Positions 51,626 through 59,983 of a stretch of 64,000 nt of DNA are shown one piece after another (positions within the stretch are counted from its first letter, which is position 1; each line of letters starts with the position of its first letter). The notes beneath the pieces were generated by a model. It saw nothing but the letters and a program-made list of their open reading frames with translations, made no database searches and was not told the origin of the DNA. The DNA is from Kordia antarctica (GTDB taxonomy: Bacteria; Bacteroidota; Bacteroidia; Flavobacteriales; Flavobacteriaceae). The translations under genes and the position numbers were made by a program. Location: NCBI RefSeq assembly GCF_009901525.1, contig NZ_CP019288.1:3005501-3069500 (forward strand). The letters run 5' to 3'.

Positions 51626-53917
51626 ATGAGTTCTTACAACGAAAATCTACATTCGAGTGTCGTGTCCTCATTGAACACACAAGAATTAGAATTACAAAGT
51701 GTAGAAGCAAAACTGGAAGCATCCATGTTTTCGCTCTACTACGCACAAGGTGCGCGAATTACAACGGCAGAAGAGTTAGAAATAACCACTGCAAAATATG
51801 CTTTTGAGAAAAATGTGCATGAACAAGCTATTATTGACAGTGATCTTTCCACTAATGTGTTGGAATCTGCTAATAATGCTAAAAGCTACACCTCAAGATC
51901 TGTAACTAATACAGCCGTTGCAGCAGCAAATGTTCAAATTGCGGCAAATGCAATTCTGAAACTAGCAAGTACTACGGGAAGCATTTTTAGCATTATCAAT
52001 GCGGCAGATTTTGACACTGATATTTATACGCAAAGTAACAAAGCAAATGTGTTGATGAATGATACTGCATACGCAGCTGAACAAGCTTCACAACACAGTA
52101 TGGAAGCTTCGGCTTCTGTTGCGGAAGTGACAACAACAACGTTGGCAGCCAAAGCTACGGTAACAGATACTTCTATAAAAGATTTACTGAGTGTTGTGAC
52201 AAAACAGTTTGATGATACGACGACATTATTATCTACACAAAGTGCCGAACTAGCAACTGCGAATACTAAAGAAAAGCAAGCAGAAGGCGTTTTAGAAGAT
52301 TATAGTGTTGCGTATGAGTCTACTGATATTGCCTTTGAATTAAGCAATTCAGAGTTAAACTTAGACCTTACGGTTACAACTCCTATAACTATTGGAAATC
52401 ATGATAGTTATGTGGTTTCATTTAGTCCATATCTAAGTGCTTTTAGTGAGCAAAAGTCATCAACTGATACTGATCCAAAAGATACCAATCAGCCAGTTCA
52501 GGATTACTACATTATGCTTGTAGAAAATAGTAAAAGTGCTACGTTTAGTATGAATGATGCAGAAGGAATTATAACGGGAGCGTATGCAAATCGGTACGCA
52601 CAAATAGTGGAGGCAGATAAAATTAAAAATTCCGCTGGTGTTATAACTGGACTTAAGAAAAAGATTTACATAGCTGGCACTAATTCTGCTACACATCCTG
52701 TTTTACAAGATTCTGAAGGAAAAGCTTTAGTATTAGGAAAAGAGTATGTAGTTGTTGTGTTTGCTACATTTAAAACAGCTTACAAAAAAATCATCAACAC
52801 TTTTGACGATTATTTATCTGCGCCATCTAAAATGTTTATGCTTGAAAATCAGTTGAACGCTGTATTTTCAAATGCAATTCAACCGCCAACAGATGCACAA
52901 GTTATTAATTTTGGTGTGTTTGAAAATCCTGCATATTTAGTAGATTCTGAAGGAGAAGAAGCGTTAGATTATATACAGTATCGTTGTGTATTCTTACCAA
53001 ATAATCCAAATTTAGTTCGAGGTTTATTAACCGATGAAGAATTAAAATACATTGACGCACAGGTAAGCGATAAAATGAAGCTTGACAACATGTATACTGA
53101 AAAGATTGCCACTATTCAAAGTCAACTTGATGCGTTAAAGAGTGACTCAAAAGAAGCAAAAACTGACACGAAAAGTGCAAAAGGTGCTGGTGCTAAGAAA
53201 GTTTCAAAAACTAGTGCTACTACTATTTCAACTACGGAAAGAACGAATTTATTAAGTCTTCAATTAAAGATTCTTACCAAGCAAAAATCAGACGCTTTAA
53301 AAGATCAAGAACATTTACAACCTGGATTCTTCTTTAACTTAACGACTGCAGAGCAAATTCCTGCAGGAAGTTATACACCTGCAGTTCCAGGAACAGATAC
53401 ACTACTAGCATATTTACTAAGAAGTATTACAAATATTGGTGACCTTCTAGACAAACTTGGAGAAGAAAAAGTAACGGAGTTAAATGCGAAAGTAGAAAGC
53501 ACTATTCCTAAAAAAACATCTGCAGCAGATAAGGAACAGTTTATAAATGACATTATCACACTTATTGAAGGTGCTATAGAAAGCGTAATTGATGGTAAGG
53601 AGAAAACACTAGAAAAACTTCTAGTCGATTTTGCACAATTCATCATAGAGTTAATGCTACTAGCAGAAGGTTACAAATTTTATAGCAAGCAAGTAACCTT
53701 AGCAGCTGAAACTACGGATAATTTCGGAAATCGTTTAATTGGAAACAATGCGTACATTCCTACTGTAATTTCTATTTCGAAAAATGCTGATGAAACTGTA
53801 AATACGCAGTTTACCAATGCACTTTCAGATTTCCAACATACGGATGCGTTCACATATAAAGATCCGTTTGCAGATGCTACCAAAATAATAGCGTATCCAA
53901 AACAAACCACAGTATAA
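51626..53917 (+). CDS. Coiled-coil/fibre-like eCIS protein, 763 aa
   Basis: Not recognised as a named family. Residues about 10-240 are Ala/Ser/Thr-rich heptad-like helices (VEAKLEASMFSLYYAQGARITTAEELE, AAEQASQHSMEASASVAEVTTTTLAAKATV, in pieces), reminiscent of phage fibre shafts. Residues about 245-420 form a beta domain (DSYVVSFSPYLSAFS, YYIMLVENSKSATFSMND, EYVVVVFATFKTAYKK) with an FN3-like strand order. A Lys/Ala/Ser-rich linker (KEAKTDTKSAKGAGAKKVSKTS, in pieces, about 512-533) precedes a helical C-terminus. The position after the tape measure, where Afp13-like fibres lie in other loci, suggests a host-binding or structural appendage. Confidence 0.6.
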   Translation: MSSYNENLHSSVVSSLNTQELELQSVEAKLEASMFSLYYAQGARITTAEELEITTAKYAFEKNVHEQAIIDSDLSTNVLESANNAKSYTSRSVTNTAVAAANVQIAANAILKLASTTGSIFSIINAADFDTDIYTQSNKANVLMNDTAYAAEQASQHSMEASASVAEVTTTTLAAKATVTDTSIKDLLSVVTKQFDDTTTLLSTQSAELATANTKEKQAEGVLEDYSVAYESTDIAFELSNSELNLDLTVTTPITIGNHDSYVVSFSPYLSAFSEQKSSTDTDPKDTNQPVQDYYIMLVENSKSATFSMNDAEGIITGAYANRYAQIVEADKIKNSAGVITGLKKKIYIAGTNSATHPVLQDSEGKALVLGKEYVVVVFATFKTAYKKIINTFDDYLSAPSKMFMLENQLNAVFSNAIQPPTDAQVINFGVFENPAYLVDSEGEEALDYIQYRCVFLPNNPNLVRGLLTDEELKYIDAQVSDKMKLDNMYTEKIATIQSQLDALKSDSKEAKTDTKSAKGAGAKKVSKTSATTISTTERTNLLSLQLKILTKQKSDALKDQEHLQPGFFFNLTTAEQIPAGSYTPAVPGTDTLLAYLLRSITNIGDLLDKLGEEKVTELNAKVESTIPKKTSAADKEQFINDIITLIEGAIESVIDGKEKTLEKLLVDFAQFIIELMLLAEGYKFYSKQVTLAAETTDNFGNRLIGNNAYIPTVISISKNADETVNTQFTNALSDFQHTDAFTYKDPFADATKIIAYPKQTTV

Positions 53918-53938
53918 TAATCTTAAAAACTATACATC

Positions 53939-54760
53939 ATGAGTAGAGAAACCATATTAATAGCAGCAGATCCTGCACCTCAAAAGTACGGGATCACCGA
54001 AAAAAAGAAACAAGAAATTGATTTCTTAACGCAAGAAGTGCTAAACGCGCAAAATGAAGTACAACAATACCAGGCTATTGTAACTTCATTAACGGAGAAA
54101 TCAACAAAGCTTGAAACGGAATTATCAACTGCAGAAGCGAACAAAACGCAAGCATTAAATAATAAAAATTCCGTAGATACCGTAGTAAACAATGCAAAAG
54201 ATTTATACGCAAGTTCTGGGAAAACACTCAAGGAATCTTCTGGTGCTGAAACCGACATAAAAGGTGTTGCAACAGAAATAAATACGGTGATTAACAAACT
54301 TATTTATTCGGCGGAAGTCATCAATAAATTATCAAACCTAGTCATTCGTAAAAAAGCAATCAATCCGCTAATTTCTGACGAATTGATTACGATGGTTACG
54401 CAAGCAAGTTCGGATGCAAATAATGCCGTTGCATTAACGTTAATTGCCTTAGAATCGGTGTTTTCTTCACAAGCAACCACCATAGAATCTAAAGCAGCTA
54501 TGGAGTTAGAAGAATCGCAATCAAAAAAACTGTATGAGTTTATTGTTGGTGCTGGAGGTAATGAAAAAACATCACTTGAAGGGTACTTATCTCAAGCATA
54601 CGACATTACAAGCAACATGTACGAAGAATCATTAGCGGCTTCAAATGACACAGTTGGTCAGTTAGACGATGCGCAAGTATCATTGAGCAAAGCACAAGTG
54701 AAGCTAAGTTCATTACAAGCTGGACTCGCTGCAGCAAACGCAGCGGCGTTGGCGTCATAA
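53939..54760 (+). CDS. Ala/Ser-rich coiled-coil eCIS protein, 273 aa
   Basis: Not recognised. Almost entirely helical: VLNAQNEVQQYQAIVTSLTEKSTKLETELSTAEANKTQALNN (in pieces, about 35-75), and again near the C-terminus LDDAQVSLSKAQVKLSSLQAGLAAANAAALAS. Composition and layout resemble the N-terminal part of the preceding 763-residue protein, so the two may be paralogues or pack together. No signal peptide. It begins 22 bases after its neighbour. The role may be fibre shaft, chaperone or internal lumen component. Confidence 0.6.
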   Translation: MSRETILIAADPAPQKYGITEKKKQEIDFLTQEVLNAQNEVQQYQAIVTSLTEKSTKLETELSTAEANKTQALNNKNSVDTVVNNAKDLYASSGKTLKESSGAETDIKGVATEINTVINKLIYSAEVINKLSNLVIRKKAINPLISDELITMVTQASSDANNAVALTLIALESVFSSQATTIESKAAMELEESQSKKLYEFIVGAGGNEKTSLEGYLSQAYDITSNMYEESLAASNDTVGQLDDAQVSLSKAQVKLSSLQAGLAAANAAALAS

Positions 54761-54805
54761 ATTTGAGTATATTACAAACACTAATTGCCTTAAAACAAAG
54801 TACTT

Positions 54806-55729
54806 ATGGATGCCGTATTTAAAAAATTTTACAGAAGTTTTTATAATAGAACGAATGGTTTTATGCCTACAAAACCATTGAATCAAAATATATATCCAGG
54901 AGATTTTTTCCAAATTAAAAACGGAGAACTTATTGTTTTAGGGAATATTTTTAGAAAGAATATAGTGGATGCTGATGATGTAGTTTTTGAGAATGGAATT
55001 AAACTCAATCCTGCTAATTGGAATTTTAGTGAAGGTGTCACAAAACCGTATTCGGGAAGAGACACTGGACACAACCCAATTGAGGGCGATTTTGAGTTTA
55101 GTAAACAAGTATTAGCTTTTGACGGATTTGGAAGTTTCTTCTTTAAAAGTTGCGGTTCCGAATCTGTTAAATTTGCTAATTGGAGTGATTTTAAACAACA
55201 ACTCATCATCAAAATGACGCAAACATTATATTCCTTTAGAGAAGTATATATTGTGACCGAATGTGCCACAGCCGACAATTGGACATTGGCAATTGCAGGT
55301 TCTGACAAGGCCGAATTGGAAATTGCTACAGAATCTGAAAATTTTGGATTGGTCGATATTTTTGGAGATGCTACCGCGAAAACAATTCAGGCAAGAGAAA
55401 TAGAGTTTTATCATCGGGAAGATAAAAAGAAACCTTCCTTTTTTAAAGCAAAGAAATTAATTGTTCAGCAAGAAAAATTAGAAGTATTTATCAGTCAATT
55501 AATTAGTGATCGATCAAAAGTTCCTTCTTGGGCAAATAATTTTTATGAATACGATTTTTATCATGACGAGCTGTCGTTTAGTCCGCCAATTACAACAAAT
55601 GCACAAGCATGCGTGTTAGATATGTTACAAGCCAATCAGCTGAATCCGAATACCGCATTGCAGTATTTTTCATGGACAAATACAACCCTGGATGATGTAG
55701 AAAAACTATTCGCAACGCATGGAAACTAA
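54806..55729 (+). CDS. Hypothetical eCIS-locus protein, 307 aa
   Basis: Not recognised. Mixed alpha/beta soluble protein. It opens MDAVFKKFYRSFYNRTNGFMP, and its first half is beta-rich with a PGDFFQIKNGELIVLGNIF strand pair and GFGSFFFKSCGSE. A central alpha/beta segment (FKQQLIIKMTQTLYSFREVYIVTECATADNWTLAIAGSDKAELEIA, in pieces, about 133-180) looks like an enzyme- or binding-type fold. It overlaps the ATPase gene by 11 bases, so it may be an ATPase partner in assembly or cargo loading. Genes of similar place in other loci are uncharacterised. Confidence 0.6.
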   Translation: MDAVFKKFYRSFYNRTNGFMPTKPLNQNIYPGDFFQIKNGELIVLGNIFRKNIVDADDVVFENGIKLNPANWNFSEGVTKPYSGRDTGHNPIEGDFEFSKQVLAFDGFGSFFFKSCGSESVKFANWSDFKQQLIIKMTQTLYSFREVYIVTECATADNWTLAIAGSDKAELEIATESENFGLVDIFGDATAKTIQAREIEFYHREDKKKPSFFKAKKLIVQQEKLEVFISQLISDRSKVPSWANNFYEYDFYHDELSFSPPITTNAQACVLDMLQANQLNPNTALQYFSWTNTTLDDVEKLFATHGN

Positions 55730-57071
55730 CGAATATATAAGTTCGCTTTATGAAGAAATTGATTGGTTGCAAAATGTCATCAATCAAGTAATCAGTAGCT
55801 ATTTGCAACATGAAGGCGCAGAAACACATTGGACAGAACTTCCAATGCCTGATTTGTCAGAAGTAGATTCGCCTTTTGCAACTACCGTAACCGAATGGAA
55901 TTTGACCAATGTGGAACGCTTGGCTTTAGCACTTGCCATTGTGCCGCACATTCGTCCTGAAGTATTGGATATTTTCTTTGGTCAGAATAAAATTTATAAC
56001 AGAGGTTTTACAGAATTTGGTGGTGTTATTGATAAAGGACATAGTGGATTTTTGCCGACAGGACAAACCTTATTTTTTCTAATTACAGCGTTGAATCCTG
56101 AATGGCGATTGCAAGTACTTTCGCTTTTTGAAAACGATCATATTTTTCAAAAAGAACAAGTAGTTGATATTGAAGCAACCGAAAATTACATTCCAAAATA
56201 CAATGGTGTTTTGAGTATAAATCATCGGTGGTTGCAGTTTTTTATTACAGGCGAAAAGCCAAAATTAGAACACAGCAGTACATTTCCAGCGCAAAAAATA
56301 ACGACCAATTTAGATTGGGAAGATATGGTGTTGAGTCCTGCAATTGAAGATCAGGTTGCAGAATTAAAAACATGGCTGCATCATAAAGATACATTGTTGG
56401 ACGATTGGGGATTATCCAAACATTTAAAACCTGGTTACAGAGCTTTATTTTATGGTCCACCAGGCACAGGAAAAACCTTAACGGTTTCGTTATTGGGTAA
56501 AAACTTAGGGTTAGATGTGTATCGGGTAGATTTATCAATGATTGTTTCCAAATATATTGGAGAAACTGAAAAAAACCTGTCGCGAATATTTGATACAGCG
56601 GCGCATCAAAATTGGATTCTGTTTTTTGATGAAGCAGATGCTTTATTTGGCAAACGTACACAAGCAAATTCGTCTAACGATAGACATGCCAATCAGCAAA
56701 CGGCATATTTATTACAACGTATTGAAGATTTCCCAGGATTCATCATTCTGGCGTCAAATCTAAAAGATAATATGGATAGTGCATTTTCAAGACGATTTCA
56801 ATCGATCATCAACTTCAAAATGCCAACAAAAGAAGAACGTGTAAAACTTTGGCAAAAAGCATTTTCGGGCATGTGTACATTATCTCCTGAAATTGATTTA
56901 AATACAATTGCTGAAAACTATGAACTCGCAGGTGGCGCAATTATCAATGTGCTTCGTTATTGCGCATTGGCAGCGATACAACGTGGCGATACTGTGGTAA
57001 ACAAACAAGAATTACTCACAGGAATTAGAAGAGAATTGAAAAAGGAGAATAAAACCATCACAAAAATTTAA
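55719..57071 (+). CDS. AAA+ ATPase of the eCIS (Afp15-like)
   Basis: 450 residues. The N-terminal ~200 residues are a substrate/assembly domain, followed by one AAA+ module with Walker A GPPGTGKT (about 245-252), Walker B LFFDEADALFG (about 299-309), sensor-1 ILASN and arginine finger SRRFQ, then a small helical lid. Afp15/Pvc15 ATPases are proposed to help load or unfold cargo, or to assemble the particle, in the cytoplasm. The downstream cargo genes fit the loading role. The ATG overlaps the preceding gene by 11 bases. Confidence 0.95.
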   Translation: METNEYISSLYEEIDWLQNVINQVISSYLQHEGAETHWTELPMPDLSEVDSPFATTVTEWNLTNVERLALALAIVPHIRPEVLDIFFGQNKIYNRGFTEFGGVIDKGHSGFLPTGQTLFFLITALNPEWRLQVLSLFENDHIFQKEQVVDIEATENYIPKYNGVLSINHRWLQFFITGEKPKLEHSSTFPAQKITTNLDWEDMVLSPAIEDQVAELKTWLHHKDTLLDDWGLSKHLKPGYRALFYGPPGTGKTLTVSLLGKNLGLDVYRVDLSMIVSKYIGETEKNLSRIFDTAAHQNWILFFDEADALFGKRTQANSSNDRHANQQTAYLLQRIEDFPGFIILASNLKDNMDSAFSRRFQSIINFKMPTKEERVKLWQKAFSGMCTLSPEIDLNTIAENYELAGGAIINVLRYCALAAIQRGDTVVNKQELLTGIRRELKKENKTITKI

Positions 57072-57084
57072 AACGCTTGTGTCT

Positions 57085-57591
57085 ATGGATATTGAAGAAT
57101 TAATATTACTAAAAGAACATTCTCAATTATTGGTGATGAATGATTGGCGCTATGAAATTCCGCAAGAACAACGGAATATTATTATTGCCAACGCGCTCAA
57201 TCAATGTACGAATGATAAAAATTTCAATCTCATTGGATATCTCATTACAAATAGGCGTGTTTTCATGATTGGCGGAAGCGAAACAACACCTTTTCTAGAA
57301 ATATTATATCATTTCTATTATCTAGTTGAAACAGGAATTGCAGAATACAAAAAGGCACATAACGAATATGATGACGAACACCATTTAGAACATCATACAA
57401 AACATAAATTATTTGTACGATATCCTTTTTACAATGAACATATCAGAAGTTTGATAACAGGTAAAGAAGTAGAACTCGTTTATTATGATCCAGATTTAGC
57501 GCGATTGAAAGGGTATATTCACAATCATAAATATTGTTCTGCACTCGATTATGCTGGCGGAGAAGGCCCTGTCATTGTTGACACTACTTAA
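57085..57591 (+). CDS. Degenerate REP-associated-transposase-like (Y1_Tnp-like) protein, 168 aa
   Basis: The segment RNIIIANALNQCTNDKNFNLIGYLITNRRVFMIGG (in pieces, about 24-58) and the ending RLKGYIHNHKYCSALDYAGGEGPVIVD follow the order of REP-associated tyrosine transposases (YxxMPNHVHLL, then YIHNNP...SSARDYAG). The HUH motif is gone: the usual NHVHL is NRRVF, so no DNA cleavage is expected. A His-rich loop (EHHLEHHTKHK, about 102-112) is unusual. The gene begins 13 bases after the ATPase gene and ends the structural part of the eCIS operon. It may be a domesticated DNA/RNA-binding protein. The resemblance is by eye only. A GTG six bases upstream is an alternative start. Confidence 0.5.
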   Translation: MDIEELILLKEHSQLLVMNDWRYEIPQEQRNIIIANALNQCTNDKNFNLIGYLITNRRVFMIGGSETTPFLEILYHFYYLVETGIAEYKKAHNEYDDEHHLEHHTKHKLFVRYPFYNEHIRSLITGKEVELVYYDPDLARLKGYIHNHKYCSALDYAGGEGPVIVDTT

Positions 57592-57627
57592 ATAATACTT
57601 TAATTACTTTAGAAAAAACATTGCATC

Positions 57628-58245
57628 ATGAAAACACATCTTTCCAAAAAATCCGCAGAAAAAACGCATCAAATGGCTGCGGCACATACAAATAATACCA
57701 AAGGAATTACACTTGAAGATAATCGTTCTAAAACCATCATTCAGCAAAAAAAGAATACAGCATTGCCCACTAATTTGAAATCTAGTATTGAAAATTCTCC
57801 TATTCAGCTTCAAGAAATCGCTCAATTGGCAAAAGGAAAAAATAGTAAACATAATAGGAAGAAATTAGCATTAGACAAACGAATGGGAGTAGGTGCACGA
57901 CCTGCAATATGGAAAAACACACCAAAATCTTTATCTGGCGGTGATGCAAAAAAAGCTTTAGGAAATACCAATCGAAATAATCATGCTTCAAGGCATTTAA
58001 CAGACGCTGGAAAATTAGGTGCTTGGAGTGCTGAAACAGAAGAAAATTTTAAACAAATTATTGAACCAATTCTGAAATCTCCTTTTAGAAGTTTTTTTTA
58101 CAATCTACGAGGCGAAGAATGTAAAGGATATATATCGAGTAGTAAAATTACGGCGTTGGTATACAATGGTAGCGGACTTATTGCAACCACCTATGTTGCT
58201 AGTGCGGAACAACTAAAGCAATGGGGATTAGAGAATGATTTTTAA
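57628..58245 (+). CDS. Probable eCIS cargo: leader fused to a small toxin-like domain
   Basis: 205 residues. Residues 1-50 (MKTHLSKKSAEKTHQMAAAH, GITLEDNRS, IIQQKKNTALPTNLKSSIEN) are nearly identical in layout to the N-terminus of the next gene, which carries a DUF4157 domain, but here the DUF4157 core with HExxH is absent. The C-terminal ~115 residues (NHASRHLTDAGKLGAWS, EENFKQIIEPIL, GYISSSKITALVYNGSGLIATTYVASAEQLKQWGL) have the His-pair, Arg/Lys and terminal Thr-Tyr strand arrangement of small RNase toxins of the BECR type. That assignment is tentative. It lies 36 bases after the last eCIS structural gene. Confidence 0.6.
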   Translation: MKTHLSKKSAEKTHQMAAAHTNNTKGITLEDNRSKTIIQQKKNTALPTNLKSSIENSPIQLQEIAQLAKGKNSKHNRKKLALDKRMGVGARPAIWKNTPKSLSGGDAKKALGNTNRNNHASRHLTDAGKLGAWSAETEENFKQIIEPILKSPFRSFFYNLRGEECKGYISSSKITALVYNGSGLIATTYVASAEQLKQWGLENDF

Positions 58246-58284
58246 ATTACAAACTATTCTTTTTTTTAAGAAAATTAATTGACC

Positions 58285-59799
58285 ATGAAAACACATCTTT
58301 CAAAAAAATCAACAGAAAAAACGCATCAAACGGCTGTAGCACATAGCGTTGATCGTACCTCAAAAAATAAGGGTGTTTCATTGGAAGATAATCGTGCGTC
58401 TGCAATTGTTCAACAAAAACAAATAGATGCAATACAGTCTGAAATTCCTCTTCAAAAAAAGAAAAATAATACAGGTTTGCCTGATAAATTAAAATCAGGA
58501 ATGGAAAATCTATCAGGTCATTCTTTAGATGATGTAAAGGTGCATTACAACTCATCAAAACCTGCACAATTAAACGCACATGCATATGCGCAAGGAAAAA
58601 ACATTCACTTAGCTTCTGGTCAAGAAAAACACTTGCCGCATGAAGCTTGGCACGTTGTTCAGCAAAAACAAGGACGCGTACAACCTACGATACAATCAAA
58701 AGGTGTGGCTATCAATGATGATAAAGGCTTGGAAAAAGAAGCTGATGTTATGGGCGCGAAAGCGTTGCAACGGAAGGAGAATAAAAATGATAAAACTTTT
58801 AGGAACAATAGCAATTCACAAATAAGTATTACAGCAAAAAATATAGTTTCGCATTCTGGAGATACGGTTCAGAGAAATTTTGCACCCTCTTTTGAAGGAA
58901 ATGTGAAAGCTACTAAAATTACGAAAGATGTATTTGACGTATTTACGGATGGTCAAAATATTATTATCAAATTCAATGGCGAATTGGATAAAGATTCCTT
59001 AGCAGATAATACATTACGTGCCGCAGGTGCAAAAGCTCCTGAAAGTTCTACTATGGATGCTAACTACTTGCTAACCAAAATCCCTGATGATAAGAATGGA
59101 GGCAATTCATTACTTATAGAAAAGCTTAAAGCTTTTAAAGGTAAAAAAGTTCTTGTTGCTGAGAAAATAGAAGGAGAAGCTCTAGGTCCTAATCCAACTG
59201 ATCCTTCTGAGTCAACGAAGGAATGTTTGAAAGACCCACAATTTGCTTATGATTTAGGAAGAGTAGCTGCTTATGATGTACTTATTGGTAATCAAGACCG
59301 CATATTGATAGGCCTTAATTTAGGGAATATGATGACGCAAACTAAAGATGGAATTCCTCAAATTGACAATCAAATGAGCGACAATAAAATTTACTTAGAA
59401 AAGGTTGTGAAAATGAGAAACATATTCTCTAGCTTTATGAAGAATGAAGAATCTGAATTTGCTGCAAAAACGAAAAAAAGAATAAAAGAAATTTCTGGAA
59501 TTGATATTGATACTTCAAGTTTTCAACGTGGGTTTGTTACCGTCATAAACTCTATAGTATTAAAACAGTTTAGAATTAGTCATTTTTTATACTCACAAGC
59601 AAAAGATGAAAAAAATAAAACAATGCGGAAGAATTTAAATCAATTATCAGATGCTGTACAAGTGATTCCTGAGCATTACCTTTCTGCAAAAAAATTGGAA
59701 AAGGAAAAGTTATTAGGTGGAATAAAAAAAGAAAAGAGCCAAATAGTGCAAAAAGAAAAACCTAAAACAGGATTTTTTCCTAATCTTTTCAAAAAATAG
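58285..59799 (+). CDS. eCIS cargo: DUF4157 protein with PI3K/actin-fragmin-kinase-like C-terminal domain
   Basis: 504 residues. The leader MKTHLSKKSTEKTHQTAVAH is shared with the previous gene. The DUF4157 domain (about 70-155; LSGHSLDDVKVHYNSSKPAQLNAHAYAQG, in pieces; HEAWHVVQQKQGRV at about 119) is the eCIS-associated metalloprotease-like domain typical of eCIS effectors. From about 195 onward a kinase-like fold appears. Candidate ATP-binding Lys in IIIKFN (about 226) is followed by LLTKIPDD. The signature DLGRVAAYDVLIGNQDR...NLGNMM...QIDNQ (about 322-360) has the catalytic Asp, Asn and metal-binding Asp of PI3/4-kinase and actin-fragmin kinase families. The Lys-rich tail ends in KKEKPKTGFFPNLFKK. 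Kinase activity toward a host target is inferred. Confidence 0.7.
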   Translation: MKTHLSKKSTEKTHQTAVAHSVDRTSKNKGVSLEDNRASAIVQQKQIDAIQSEIPLQKKKNNTGLPDKLKSGMENLSGHSLDDVKVHYNSSKPAQLNAHAYAQGKNIHLASGQEKHLPHEAWHVVQQKQGRVQPTIQSKGVAINDDKGLEKEADVMGAKALQRKENKNDKTFRNNSNSQISITAKNIVSHSGDTVQRNFAPSFEGNVKATKITKDVFDVFTDGQNIIIKFNGELDKDSLADNTLRAAGAKAPESSTMDANYLLTKIPDDKNGGNSLLIEKLKAFKGKKVLVAEKIEGEALGPNPTDPSESTKECLKDPQFAYDLGRVAAYDVLIGNQDRILIGLNLGNMMTQTKDGIPQIDNQMSDNKIYLEKVVKMRNIFSSFMKNEESEFAAKTKKRIKEISGIDIDTSSFQRGFVTVINSIVLKQFRISHFLYSQAKDEKNKTMRKNLNQLSDAVQVIPEHYLSAKKLEKEKLLGGIKKEKSQIVQKEKPKTGFFPNLFKK

Positions 59800-59983
59800 A
59801 AACTGTAAATCAATACGTTAAGAATTAACGTATTGATGAAAAATTTTAAACTTGATATGATTTGAGAACTATCATCCCACCAAAAACCTAAAACACTCAC
59901 GAATACTCGCAAGTCTTTTTGAATCTCAGCCATAAGTCAAAATTTAGTATATTTAGCTAATTAACCTTCCAAAAAACCAACCA

